Of a DNA stretch of 64,000 nt, positions 23,016-34,300 are shown piece after piece. The stretch covers positions 930,001-994,000 of the forward strand of contig JAQQWL010000002.1 in NCBI GenBank assembly GCA_038363925.1, given 5' to 3'. This DNA is from Apiospora phragmitis. Taxonomy: Eukaryota; Ascomycota; Sordariomycetes; Amphisphaeriales; Apiosporaceae. The notes beneath the pieces were generated by a model. That model ran no database searches and was not told where the DNA came from. It saw only the letters and a list, made by a program, of their open reading frames with translations. Position 1 is the stretch's first letter. Every line of letters starts with the position of its first letter. A program made the position numbers and the translations under genes.

Positions 23016-24589
23016 ATGGCGCCGTCAACCAAGCCGGAAGAGAACATGCTCTGGGGAGGTCGCTTCACTGGTATGACTTCATTTTACTGAACCTCCACTC
23101 TCATTTCCTCGTCGATATCGGAGACCCTGAAATTTACACCCCGCAAACCCACGATATATACACACATCATCATATATCACCACTACAGAAAGAACTGCAC
23201 ACAGTATGAGATGAGACACTGACCAATTTCGCAGGCGGCCTGGACCCTCTCATGGTCGAGTACAATGAGAGCATCTACTTCGACAAGGCCCTGTACAAGG
23301 AGGACATCCTCGGCAGCATCGCCTTCGCCCGGGCCAACGCCAAGGGCGGCATCCTGACCGAGGAGGAGTTCGCCAAGATCGAGCAGGGCCTGCGGGCCGT
23401 CATGCAGGAGTGGGAGACGGACGCCTTCACCATCGTCCCGGGCGTCGACGAGGACATCCACACGGCCAACGAGCGGCGCCTGGGCGAGCTGATTGGCAAG
23501 GACGTCGCCGGCAAGCTGCACACGGGCCGGAGCCGCAACGAGCAGGTCGCGTGCGACATGCGCATGTGGCTGCGCGACCGCCTGCGCGAGATCGAGGGCT
23601 ACCTCGCCAGCTTCCTGCGCGTCATGGCCGCGCGCGCGAACCAGGAGATCGACCTGGTCATGCCCGGCTACACGCACCTGCAGCGCGCGCAGCCGATCCG
23701 CTGGAGCCACTGGATGCTGTCGTACGGCCTCGCCTTCGCGGCCGACCTCGAGCGCCTGCGCGAGACCATCCGGCGCGTCAACAAGAGCCCGCTCGGCTGC
23801 GGCGCCCTGGCCGGCAACCCCTTCGGCATCGACCGCGAGATGATGGCGGCCGAGCTCGGCTTCGACGGCCTGCTGTGGAACTCGATGGGCGGCGTCGCGG
23901 ACCGCGACTTCGTGCACGAGATGCTGCAGTGGGCCACGACGCTCATGCTGCACGTCTCGCGCTGGGCCGAGGACCTCATCGTCTACAGCACCGCCGAGTT
24001 CGGCTTCGTCCGCCTCGCCGACGCCTACTCGACCGGCAGCTCGCTGATGCCGCAGAAGAAGAACCCTGACAGCCTCGAGCTGCTGCGCGGCAAGAGCGGC
24101 CGCGTCTTCGGCCGCGCCGCCGGCTTCGCCATGACGCTCAAGGGCCTCGCCAGCACCTACAACAAGGACCTGCAGGAATCGTGGGAGCCGATGCTGGACA
24201 CGGTCAAGTCCGTGGCCGACAGCGTCCGCATCGCCGAGGGCGTCCTGGCCACGCTCGAGACGCGGCCCGACCGCATGCGCCAGGCCCTCGACCCCTTCAT
24301 GCTCGCCACCGACCTGGCCGACTACCTCGTCCGCAAGGGCGTCCCCTTCCGCGAGACCCACCACATCTCGGGCCAGTGCGTCGCCCTGTCCGAGAAGACG
24401 GGCACGCCCATGGACCAGCTCACCTACGAGCAGCTCCGCGAGGTCGACGCCCGCTTCGAGCCCGACGTCGCCGCCTGCTTCGACTACGAGAAGAGCGTCG
24501 AGATGCGCTCCGCCAAGGGCGGCACCAGCAAGGAGTGCGTGCTCGAGCAGATCCGTGTGCTCAACGAGATGCTCGACGCCAAGGCTTAA
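23016..24589 (+). CDS. ARG4: Argininosuccinate lyase
   Basis: Cleaves argininosuccinate to arginine and fumarate, the last step of arginine biosynthesis. Start ATG at 23016; exon 1 encodes MAPSTKPEENMLWGGRFTG. A 164-bp intron (23071-23234) is followed by exon 2 (23235-24589), giving 469 residues, the usual length. Family motifs are MVEYNESIYFDKALY, HTGRSRNEQVACDMR, MPGYTHLQRAQPIRWSHW, SPLGCGALAGNPFGIDR, and the fumarase/aspartase signature GSSLMPQKKNPDSLE containing the catalytic-loop serine. The frame is intact. Third codon positions are almost all G or C, more extreme than in most neighbours, which creates a long spurious antisense frame. A Gcn4-type site lies upstream. Confidence 0.97.
23071..23234 (+). 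other. Intron of the argininosuccinate lyase gene
   Basis: GTATGA donor and GCAG acceptor. It joins ACT G to GC GGC CTG to give RFTGGLDPLM. At 164 bp it is long for this window. Confidence 0.85.
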
Positions 24590-24889
24590 AAGCTTTACTT
24601 TAGGTAAACTCTATGGTGATGATGATGGATTAACGGAAATCCGGGTTTGTTCTATAGATCAAATGATAGTAGGGCTTCCACAAAGGCATGGATAGGTTAT
24701 CCAGGAATCGGTGTTCGGACTATAAACAAAAATATCGGAAATCCCTGGACAGCACAAAAATAGAATGGAAGAGAGATACGGTCAATCAATCAATCAATCA
24801 GTAAAACAGAGGCTGTCTATCAAACAAACAAAACGTAAATGGCTCGGTCTATGCATTACAACTGGGGGGTATCATGACGAAGGGAAAGT
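24590..24889. other. Convergent 3' region between argininosuccinate lyase and MCU genes
   Basis: Three hundred bases shared by two 3' UTRs. It carries a (TCAA)n microsatellite at 24782-24800. No gene is seen. Confidence 0.5.
24782..24800 (+). repeat. (TCAA)n microsatellite
   Basis: Nearly five copies of a 4-bp unit between the convergent genes. Confidence 0.75.
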
Positions 24890-26567
24890 TCATTCGTCCG
24901 TGTTCTTCTTCTCTTTCTTCTTGTCCTTTTTCTTCTGCTTCGGTTCCTTCTCCTCTCCGTCCTCCTCCTCGTCCATGGCGCCGCGCCTCTTGTCCTTCTC
25001 GTGGTCCAGGACCTCTTGCACCTCCTCGGTCCCGAGGTCCTTGGTCTCGTCGTAGTCCACGTCGTACTCCTCGGCCACAATCTTGATCTCCTTGCGGAGC
25101 CCGTTGGCGTCCTGGACCAGGGCCTCCCATTTCTGGGGGTCAAAGCCTCTCGCCTCTGTATAGTTTCAGTCAGCCACAAGTCTCCCAACGAGCAAAGTCG
25201 ATACCGAGAGAACGATAGAGAGAACGTAGAATGTTACTTACCATACAGAGTGTTTTGCCGCCTAGTGATGGTCATGTTCAGCGCGGCCCGATAGGACAGA
25301 TCCTTGCTGATGAACAAGAAGTAGAGGTAACCGCCCATAATGGTGGTCAGACCGGCCAGGTAGGTCACGGGCTCCATCATATCCCACCCGAGGTCCGTGT
25401 GGAAGGTCAAGAAATACACGGCACCCCACCAGGCCGAGAGGGCGCCGAAGCCCGCCTTGGCGAGGCGGTGGGCGGCGCGGTGGGCCAGCATGTCGCAGTC
25501 GTCCTTGATCTTGGCGAGGTCGCCGATGCGCTGCGACATGCGCCGCAGCCGGACGCGCATGTAGTGGGTGCGGTCGTTGAACGAGGGCACGCCGACGCGC
25601 AGCTCCGTGTCGTGGCCCGTGATGCCGATAGCAAACTCGCGCCCGCGGGCCGCGTCCCGGATGAAGTCGCCGATCTCCGTGCTGCTGCTCCAGCGCACCC
25701 AGTCCTTGTGCTCCTGGGGCGTGTCGGCGCCCTCGCGGCCCAGCCCCGACGCCGAGGCGATGTTGGGCGACTTCTTGTTCTTGTTGATCACGTTGCCCGA
25801 CTCGTCCTTCTCCGAGGCCTCGGCGCGGAAGTACACGCTAGGCATCTTCTCCTTGCCGTCCTCATCGTAGACTGGGGGCAGTTCGGCCTGGATCAGGCGC
25901 TCGAGGTAGGAGAGCGGCTGCTGCGGGTGTATCAGCAGGGCGAGAGGCTGGATGTCCTCGTTCTGGCCTATAGATCGGAATTCGCCCTTGTTCCCCTTTT
26001 CGTCATGGGTTGCGTCGGCCGGGAGAGGTATGATCAATTTGAGCAGGCGTGTGGGTGTAGTCAGGAGCTTTCCTGTAAGATAATACTATTAGCAATCGAT
26101 GCCCAGGGTCGGGGAGGGCCATGTTTACTTGCCTTTTGTCATGTTCTTGTTCATTTTCTTCGACTCTATGTCTACGGGGGGGCTTGTCGGCGCCTTCTCT
26201 CTGCCATGGTCCTGCACAGAGTGCGAGTCAGCAATCGCTTCGCACAGTTGGTGTCTATACAGGATCATATGGACGCACTCTTGATCTGTTGCTTCACAGC
26301 GGCCTCCATGCCATGTTTTACTTCTGATTGGTGTGCGTCTGTATCGCGCTGGTTGGTCTCCTTGGCCGTCTCGTCCCTAAGGTCCTTCTTGGGTTTTATG
26401 GCGTCGGCAGTAGCACTCGAGTTCATGCGAAGCCATGTTGTCGGACTCGCGCTTGGTTGTTGCAGCTTCCAGGCCACAGATCGGCTGGTCAAGACGGGGG
26501 ATTGTCTCAGTGGTCGCAACGCGTTGCCCGTCAGCTGTCCGCAACCTGTCCGCAGCACAAAGCTCAT
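24890..26567 (-). CDS. MCU: Mitochondrial calcium uniporter (MCU) pore subunit (one frame break)
   Basis: Pore-forming subunit of the inner-membrane Ca2+ uniporter. Start ATG at 26567 with an Arg/Ser-rich presequence. Exons: 26567-26279, 26211-26133, 26072-25242, 25155-24890. Exon 3 carries [16 protein letters not shown], the matrix domain, a coiled-coil-like [19 protein letters not shown], and two membrane segments around the selectivity-filter motif WDMMEPVTY at about residue 352 (WDIMEP in most family members). The tail is Lys/Glu-rich. Exon 2 has one extra C in the run 26176-26182; allowing for it, [15 protein letters not shown] reads through and the total is 487 residues. Intron 2 is GC-AG. 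The Ile-to-Met change sits next to the pore aspartate; the aspartate and glutamate are kept. Confidence 0.93.
25156..25241 (-). other. Intron 3 of MCU
   Basis: GTAAGT donor at 25241, ACAG acceptor ending at 25156; 86 bp. It joins TLY to [10 protein letters not shown]. Confidence 0.8.
26073..26132 (-). other. Intron 2 of MCU, GC-AG type
   Basis: The donor reads G|GCAAGT and the acceptor TTACAG|GA; 60 bp, with a CTAAT branch-like site. Only this GC donor keeps the frame into [11 protein letters not shown]; the GT two bases further on does not. Confidence 0.65.
26212..26278 (-). other. Intron 1 of MCU
   Basis: GTGCGT donor at 26278, GCTGAC branch site, GTGCAG acceptor ending at 26212; 67 bp. 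Confidence 0.75.
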
Positions 26568-28018
26568 GGCTGCTGTCTGTCGGTTTTCTTCGCTTTCCGG
26601 AGGATCAGTTCATAAGGTTTGGTATGAAGGATTATTATTTTTTGGCAAGAATGAGGAAATCGTCAATATTGTTGGTACCTATTGTCGAGGCCTCCTTATT
26701 TGTTCCCGGAGTTTTTGCCCGGTTGCAGATAGTCGCATTCGCATGACGTCAATCCAGCCAAGCTAATCGGCCACGCTACTCCAGTCGCTCCTCGTGAAAC
26801 AGCAGTGCAAGTAAAATGCCGTCAGGCGGCATGGGCCTCTGTCGTCGCGCAAAGACAAGAACATCGTCGATATGATTCACATGTTTTGTTGCTTGGAAGG
26901 AAAAGAAGCTTTTCAGTCCATCCCCCTGCTGGGAACCAGACTTGGTATAAGTAGCTTCAATCATTCACTAATAGTGGCCTTGTGACGCAGGCACCAACCT
27001 TCCTTCATTGTTGCGACAGGGTTGGACCGAACTCTCCCGATTGACAGCTCAGGGTCGGGAATCGTCACTATGACCACGAATCACTCCTTATCTAGGCCGG
27101 ACGATTCTATAGTATATATGCGTAGGGGATTCTCCTACACGAGGGGCGATCGACAGACTCGACTTTCGAAGGCTTCCATGCGTGTCATATAGCATTTATT
27201 GAGTTGAGGTTCCATAAGTCCAGTCTTTCGATCGTGACTTTAGCTGGTCGATCGTCCACCCATTGAGTTCTAGGCTGATGTGCGATACCCACGCAGTTAT
27301 CCTTCCACGGCACAACTTCACGATTCTTGCATTGTGGCCTGCTTACCGCATCTTACGATTATCAGTCACTTACCGCCACAATTAATTGAAAAACTAGTCG
27401 GTGCGACTGTTGGTCAGCCCGTTGGAAGATCCTTTTCCTGTCTGAGCCTCACTGTCCCCCCGACTGGTTGACAGTGGCTTGTAGCTCTGGGTGTCCAATC
27501 AGGACAGGCTATCATACCCGCTCCCAGAACTTCGGGTCTGCGAATCCCCACGAACTGCCTAATCCAGCTCTTAGGCTATGCTTGTATTTCTATAATTAGT
27601 GTGGCCGGATCAATCAACCCCTACCTACTCCCGTACTCAGTGCTTCATCGGCCGTTGCCAAGGCTGCAGCCTGCGCATAACTCGAGGGATGGGAGGATGT
27701 CAGTGACAGCACACCACCTGGTGACAATCTCTGGAGCTGTGCCGTGTAGGACTGACTCCTACTCCGCATCTGGCCACCATGGAGGAGGAAGTTCTTATTG
27801 CTCTCGTCGGCCGCTTTTCCAGAGACCCGAGATATGGCTTCCATCATCTCTCCTAAGCAAATATCAACCAGCCGTCCATATAAACAGATTTCCGAAGATT
27901 TGTATATATACTCAACTGGCATAAAGCAGAGGAAGATTGAGTAACAGCTCCGCATTCTGGGTCCTCCCTCATATTTTACCACATACAAACAACAGAGCTG
28001 CTGCGGACTCCTATCACC
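26568..28018. other. Intergenic region between MCU and the small membrane protein gene
   Basis: Upstream sequence of two divergent genes. A TATATATA element at 27903-27910 lies about 110 nt before the small gene's ATG. No other gene is supported. Confidence 0.4.
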
Positions 28019-28327
28019 ATGGCACAATACAGCCCCCAGAACATCACCACGTTCTGTCTGCTGCTGGCGTGGTCCCGGCCAGCGTTGGCTGGCGACGACA
28101 AACCTGCCATGGACATGGTCGTCGGGCTGTCGGTCGCTGCCGGTGTCACACTGGCACTCCTCGTCATCCTCTGCTTCCTCGCCCAGTGCGCCCCTGGGTT
28201 ATGCTGCGGCCTCGCCCGAAAGGACGAGACGTGGTTTGACGGCCACAACGACAACATGAAGAACTTCCAACCGCCGCCGCCAATGGTAGAAAAGCCAGCA
28301 CCCGTTGTCCATCCTATGTACAAATGA
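28019..28327 (+). CDS. Small single-pass membrane protein, hypothetical
   Basis: A 102-residue product from one exon; I recognise no family. A probable signal peptide (residues 1-24, ending RPALAG) leaves an ectodomain of only about eight residues (DDKPAMDM). One membrane segment follows at about 33-55 (VVGLSVAAGVTLALLVILCFL). The cytosolic tail starts with juxtamembrane cysteines (CAPGLCC), which could be acylated, then polar residues and FQPPPPMVEKPAPVV, an SH3/WW-ligand-like proline motif. A TATA element and leader-like sequence precede it. The motif layout and promoter favour a real gene, but there is no homology evidence. Confidence 0.55.
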   Translation: MAQYSPQNITTFCLLLAWSRPALAGDDKPAMDMVVGLSVAAGVTLALLVILCFLAQCAPGLCCGLARKDETWFDGHNDNMKNFQPPPPMVEKPAPVVHPMYK

Positions 28328-31300
28328 GATACTACATCGTCAACGTGAGGCATTGGAGAGAGATAGCGAGCGAAAAGGCCTCACGTGCCAGAACAATATC
28401 TCTGTTCTGGGAAGCGCTAGATGTGTCATGGCCACCGCATCTGACGAGTTACTAAACGTCCCGACTGTTCCAACAAGCACACATATCCTGTCTTGGGAGG
28501 CAAACTGTGAGAGAAAGGAAGGACCGGTACGAAGCCGCCTTGGGGAGAAGAGGCTATCTACCCACGATATCATGTTTATGAGTTTCCTGTTTTTCAGTCG
28601 AGACGGGTTCCAGAGTGTAAACCACGGCGCATTACACCAGGTTTGGTGCTGTGGGAGAGGATTTTAAAATTCGGGTTCGCATTATGGGAATTGCAATGCA
28701 AAGTTCGGAGTTCGGGGCATCATTATAGAAAGGGGTTGGGGACGACTGTCCCACCCAACATTGGCGTCGGCGCATCATTATTATTATAGGTATATACCCA
28801 TTTGCTTGTCTTCAAGAAATGCTACTCTCGTTTTAGACCTTTGCTACATACCATCTTCATGTCGCAATGTGACGTTCATACATGTACGCTGTTGAGAGAG
28901 ATATCTGTCACATACGACCACAGCTCTCAGACAACTAGGGATCCCGTCCGCTCTCCCATATATAAGCTGAGAAGCGCCGGATTAGTACTAGAGTCGGTGA
29001 CGATCTGGGAATCCCCGGTGTTGTATGTTTTGCTTAACGCTATGCTTTTTTGGACGATGCATTGCTCCCTCCCTCTTTTTACACTGTGCCTCATTATTCA
29101 CTGAGAACGCTGCTTAGTCTCCTGCAATACCGCTGTAGAGCGTCGGAATGGGAGGAAGACTCAAACAGGAAATACATCCATCGGTTGGTATATGTGAAAG
29201 GGGTCAATCGTAATGAGGCATCATGCACAAGACTTTACCCTTAACCAGCAAATTATTGACCATGCCCAGTAGACCTCACATCCATATTAGTACTGTCTTC
29301 ATTCACCTAAGCCGTGGAGAGATCCATCACTATAGGGAGGCTATCAATATAGAGGAAGCGGTACGGAGACGTCTCAATTGAACAGGGAGACAGGCGCATT
29401 GAGGGCTGCATTTGCCGCAGGAATGAGTTATTGGTAACCCAGACCCTACGTCACGGCGCTATGCGCTTCTCAACTTTCCAGTGGTGCACGCAAGAGGGGG
29501 GGAAGTGGAGGAAGCCCTGTATCTCATATTCCTTTCTTCCCTCACGCATCCCCCGTTCGTCCTGTTTGTGCTTGTCCGAGGACACGAAATGGGACATTGA
29601 CGTCGCACAAGATCAAGTGCGTAGAGCTGCTCTGGGCTGGGCAACCACCTGCTATTCTGTCGTGATATGACTTCGTAGTGGTGCGTACTTGCTCCGTCGA
29701 GTGATACATCGAATATGCCTCTTGGACTAGAAGCTGGATGCGCCTGTCGCATGCTCCAGCCTTTCGACGCCAAGGAACATTGAAGGTAAGTAAGTGCCTC
29801 CTCGCTCCTGGAGGTGGCTACCGTGATTACTATCCGTTCTAAAGTGCTAAAGGAACAGCTCGAAGCAATTTGGCTCTTTCACAAGCAGGGCAACAAGCAC
29901 AAGTAGGCACGTACGTACCAGACGGATTTGGATTACGTACCTACTTACTTAGCTGTCGCAGTGAAGAGATTGCAAGAATGTCCTTCGGAAGGCGTGCCAT
30001 GAAAGTTCGTCGGTTTGGGATATGTTCGCTTCGGCCGTGTGCACCATGTAATATCATCAAATGTTTACCTACCCCGTGTAGGCAGGGGCAAAGCAAGCTA
30101 GATGTGGGATGATGTTGGGCAAGGACTGTTCTGAATGCTCATGATTAGAAACCATGTAAAACCATGTAGTGCGTCATCTGTTGCAAGACTCCTCTGGTTT
30201 GGAAGCAGTTCTGCCCAGGCGGCTTCCTGAATCTGGTAATCCTCCATAATCACTTACTGCATCAAGAGGAGGGTAGGTATGCGGTTGGGCAATATCTTGA
30301 GTGCTTGCTGTCGCAACACCTGTATAAATGGAATTACAGTCAGCGAGGGCCTTTCCGGTCCTTTCCAATTTGTATTATGACGACGTAGCCGACGGAGTTG
30401 ATTAGTCGTAGATGAGTGTGCCGGCATCACATGCACACGCACATTGAATTTCACCTCACCTCCATCCCTACGAAACACCACATGTTGCTTCCTTTCTCTA
30501 GAATATACCACCTCACTTAGGCAACATGGCAATGGCACTTGCAACATGTAACCTGCGCTGCATCTGAGTCTCTGCCCGTCCTTTGGCGTATAAATACCGC
30601 CCTGTTTTCCTGGATCAATCCTCTCCAGATCAACTCACATCTTCAACCCTTCAACACCATCACCTATCATCTTCTTCATCACTCACGGATCTTCAACGAC
30701 TTGGCTAGCTGCCTTGGTCGATATCACCGCATCCATCCTCTTCTCCTTCATTTGCCTGTTTGCCTCTCGCCTTTGCCTCGTCTCACCTCAACCCCGGCCT
30801 CTGCCTGTCACTCTCCATGCCACTCTGCCATTCACCCTGACATCCACTCTGCCTCTGAGAACCAGCCTGACTTTCGACTCTGCCTCGACCTGCTTGCCAA
30901 CGTCCTGCTTGTCGACCTGCCTTCCTCTCATCCATGCACCATTCGCGACCGTACACTCCCCGCTTCTCACATATGTGCCATGCTAACTCGAAATGCGAAG
31001 CTGATTGTGATAACACACAAAACAATTGACCTCAGCCTGCATCTCGGGAATCCAAGCCAGCAATCGCCAGCGCTTTAATGGACCACCGGCGCGCTCATCA
31101 CGGGTCGATTTACATGGTTTCAAAATGGACCTCGCTTCTTCTTCTTTTCTCCTTGGCGCGATATCTTATGCCCTTCTATCTGCTGGAACCACCCATGCAG
31201 AGAGAAGGCAAAGAAACAAAAGGTAGGGGGAACAATGAGGGAACAAGACGTTATGAATATTTTTTAGGATTAGTTGTGTACAATTCTCACCTCCTTGGTG

Positions 31301-34300
31301 TGGCAGCTTGACGGCTGACCCCCAGAAAGAAAGTGAACAGGTTCGCGGTCAATTGGACTCCCTCATATACGTTCGATTTTTCGGATCACGGCCAATCTTT
31401 CTCCGCCTACCGAACGAAGATGTCCATTCTATGGGTCTGCTGTTGGGTGCCCAGTTGCCTTCGCTGTTAGGTTTGGAGCATATTTGGGTCGGTGGATGAG
31501 TCGGAGCAAGAAGTTGAGGCCATTCTGTGAGGAAGGTGCAAAAGGGGGGAGGAGAGTGGGCCTCGATTAGTGCCTCTCTCATCAGTGCTGTAATGCTCAT
31601 AGAAGAAGAATCAAATTCTTGAACCAACTTTGACCTCTTTTGACCAGTTTTCCATTCATGCGATGATTGTGATGCTGGTTCCTGTGTTGTTTAGTAGAAT
31701 GCATACTTTATCCGTGAAAGACTTGATAATCGGGAAGGAGTTGAGCACAGGAGTCCGTTTTAACACATTATTGCTGGTAAACTGTGGTATTGCCTTTCTA
31801 AGTACTTAGTAAATTTGCACACCCAGTAAATGTTGAGTTGCTTCCCAAGATATCTTAGCTGTAGTGGCCATAATCGGATCCAACGTACAAGAAATGTTGG
31901 TTGGAAACCGGTCATCAGTCTGAGAAGAAACCCATCTCATCCTGTCAACTGACACTACCACAACCTCAAAGATCCGTATGCTTTTCGCATATACCCATTT
32001 AAGCATGCTGGTTATTTTGTCAACTCACGACGTTGTCAAGTTTGGCGGCAGATCATCCTGCATGCATTCGCAAGCGACAGACATACCCTCTCCTTACCCA
32101 ATTGAAATGACCAAAAGTCTACGACTCAATATCCCAACAAAGTGACGGAAGCCACATGAGTTCTCTACGGCAGACTTCCGCTTCATCTGCAAAAGCCATG
32201 TTGGCGTATACTTTCGAGACGGCCTGGTTGATGGTGGCCGATCACAAGCCGACCTTGAGAAGGACGGCTGTCCCGCTTGACTTGACCCAGTGTAGTTGTT
32301 CGAGGAGCCCTTATTAGTTGGCTTCGATGACAAAGATTCATCACCGGCCGTTCTTACAACACCTATCAGAAGGGATACGGTAAGCCATGGAGCAAAGGTC
32401 GTCCACCGTGGCAACTGGCACAGCAACGATAGCCACACCGCCGGGGTGGCGACGAACAACTCACTCGTATGTGCTTCAATAGGAAGAGCCTCCGTAATCG
32501 CTAGATACGCGTCACGACCGGCATGCTCGGACCTCCTAGGGATATAATAGGTTCATTGCAACCGAACGAGCCGATACTCCAAGATCCAATCTCATCCCAT
32601 CCGGATAACCAGAAGAGGATAAATCCGATATATTTCGGCCGACAGATACGCAGCCCACATATACACTTGTCGGCGTAGCATTCAATCTGGCATCCATCGG
32701 TGGTGCATCCCCAAGAAGGTCAAAGCAGACTCGGAAGTAGACTAGATTCCCACGTGGTTCAGCTGCAGCTGTCATGTGTCCGTCGATCCCTCTCCACTAC
32801 TCGTCCGAGCGCTCGGTAGACATACCCTACAGCATCTTCCATACATACAAGTATACGCGGCGTGCAAGAGTGTATTATCTCTGGCCCGAATGGATTCATG
32901 CCGAAAGGGGATCTGTGCATAGCGAGAGCCGGCCGGGGCAAGGGAGGGGACGACGATGGGCCCGCCCACGCTGAACCCCCCTTTGGTCGATGCCTATGAT
33001 GCGACTGGCTCGTGAGGTTATATCACTTCCGGGGCCAGGCCCGACGGCGGAATTTGCAGTAAACATTGAGCCCACCGAAGTGCCGAGAAGACAGTAAGCC
33101 ATTTTGAGAGAGGAAATTGAAAATGCTCTCGGGACCCGTTGATAAGTGATCTACGCTGTGCCCTTCAAAGCATGCAAGGACCCCCTTTCCGGCGAGGCGA
33201 GCAGTTACGAAGTGGATAAACCATAAGACGTTAACCTGGGGTATCTGACCAATCACAAGGGCCATGGTCAGGGTTATCACCAGAATCGGCCCCTATGAGA
33301 CCAAGCTGGCCAAGGAGGGCGCATCATACTGGGCTGGAAAGCGCTGCAGATGAAGTATGCATGTTCTACCATACCACCAATACTCAGGGTATGGGAACTA
33401 ACGCAGCGTTAAAGGGGATTTCTTCTTGGAACCTGGAAGCAACACATGGCATGGTGATGATGTGAATCAGGGACAGCCAGGCACTAGCGTATGCTCGGAT
33501 CTACTATCGTCGTCCACAATAAAAGGGGGGTAGGAGACCCGTCAGATGGGCGAGTTCACCTTCCAAGCTGCAAGCTAGACCAGCCAGTCTGGTTCCAGAT
33601 CAACTTTGCGGGTATTGGATATGTAGATCTTGCTGTAGTCTCTGGATAGCACGGATACTAAGGGACTTGTCTGCAGATAAAGGGCCCATCGATCCATATC
33701 TCAATATCGTTTCGACAATGCCGAGATTCCGCTGGCAGATTACCTGCATCTCATGCTGAACGCACTAGGTCGTAGCATCCCACACTTGCTGACCATACGA
33801 ACCAGACCGGAGGATATCCACGTGCAAGCATTACCGAGATGGAGCAAAATTGGTGAAAATTTGCCATAACTGCCGACGACGGCGACCTGACTCCATTATA
33901 GGCGTTGAGAAACGGCGATGCTAGTTCTAGGGTACCCGAGCTAGGAGAGAAGCTAGAAGGGGTATAGTAGTTGCGGCCGCCATCACTAGATCGTACTAGT
34001 ACTTCGCTTTTCCTCCGTCTGAAAATATGAAGCCGCGTAGAATGTTCGACCACAGCTAGAGATGTTTGACCCATCTCGTGTGTGCCTGGATGGCCAGTTA
34101 ATGGTGGTTGCCCAAGATGCACCATTGACTGTCGGCGCTTATGCTGTCTCACAGGAGGGAAGAAAAGCAAAGAGGGAAAGCTGCAGCCACGTTGAGATGG
34201 CGACGAAAGTGTTTACATGATCAGTTAATGTTCATACGTCAGTCATTTATCCCTTCTATAGCTTATTTTTCACTTGGGACAGTAATCAGCTCTGCTTTGC

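Noticed and set aside
23183..24364. A 393-codon antisense frame over argininosuccinate lyase
   Set aside because: It mirrors the GC-rich third positions of the real gene. Composition is Ala/Gly/Val/Glu-rich without motifs and there is no promoter.
30539..31078. A 179-codon plus-strand frame
   Set aside because: It starts upstream of the TATA element, is Leu/Pro/Ser/His-rich from pyrimidine-rich DNA, and has no motifs.
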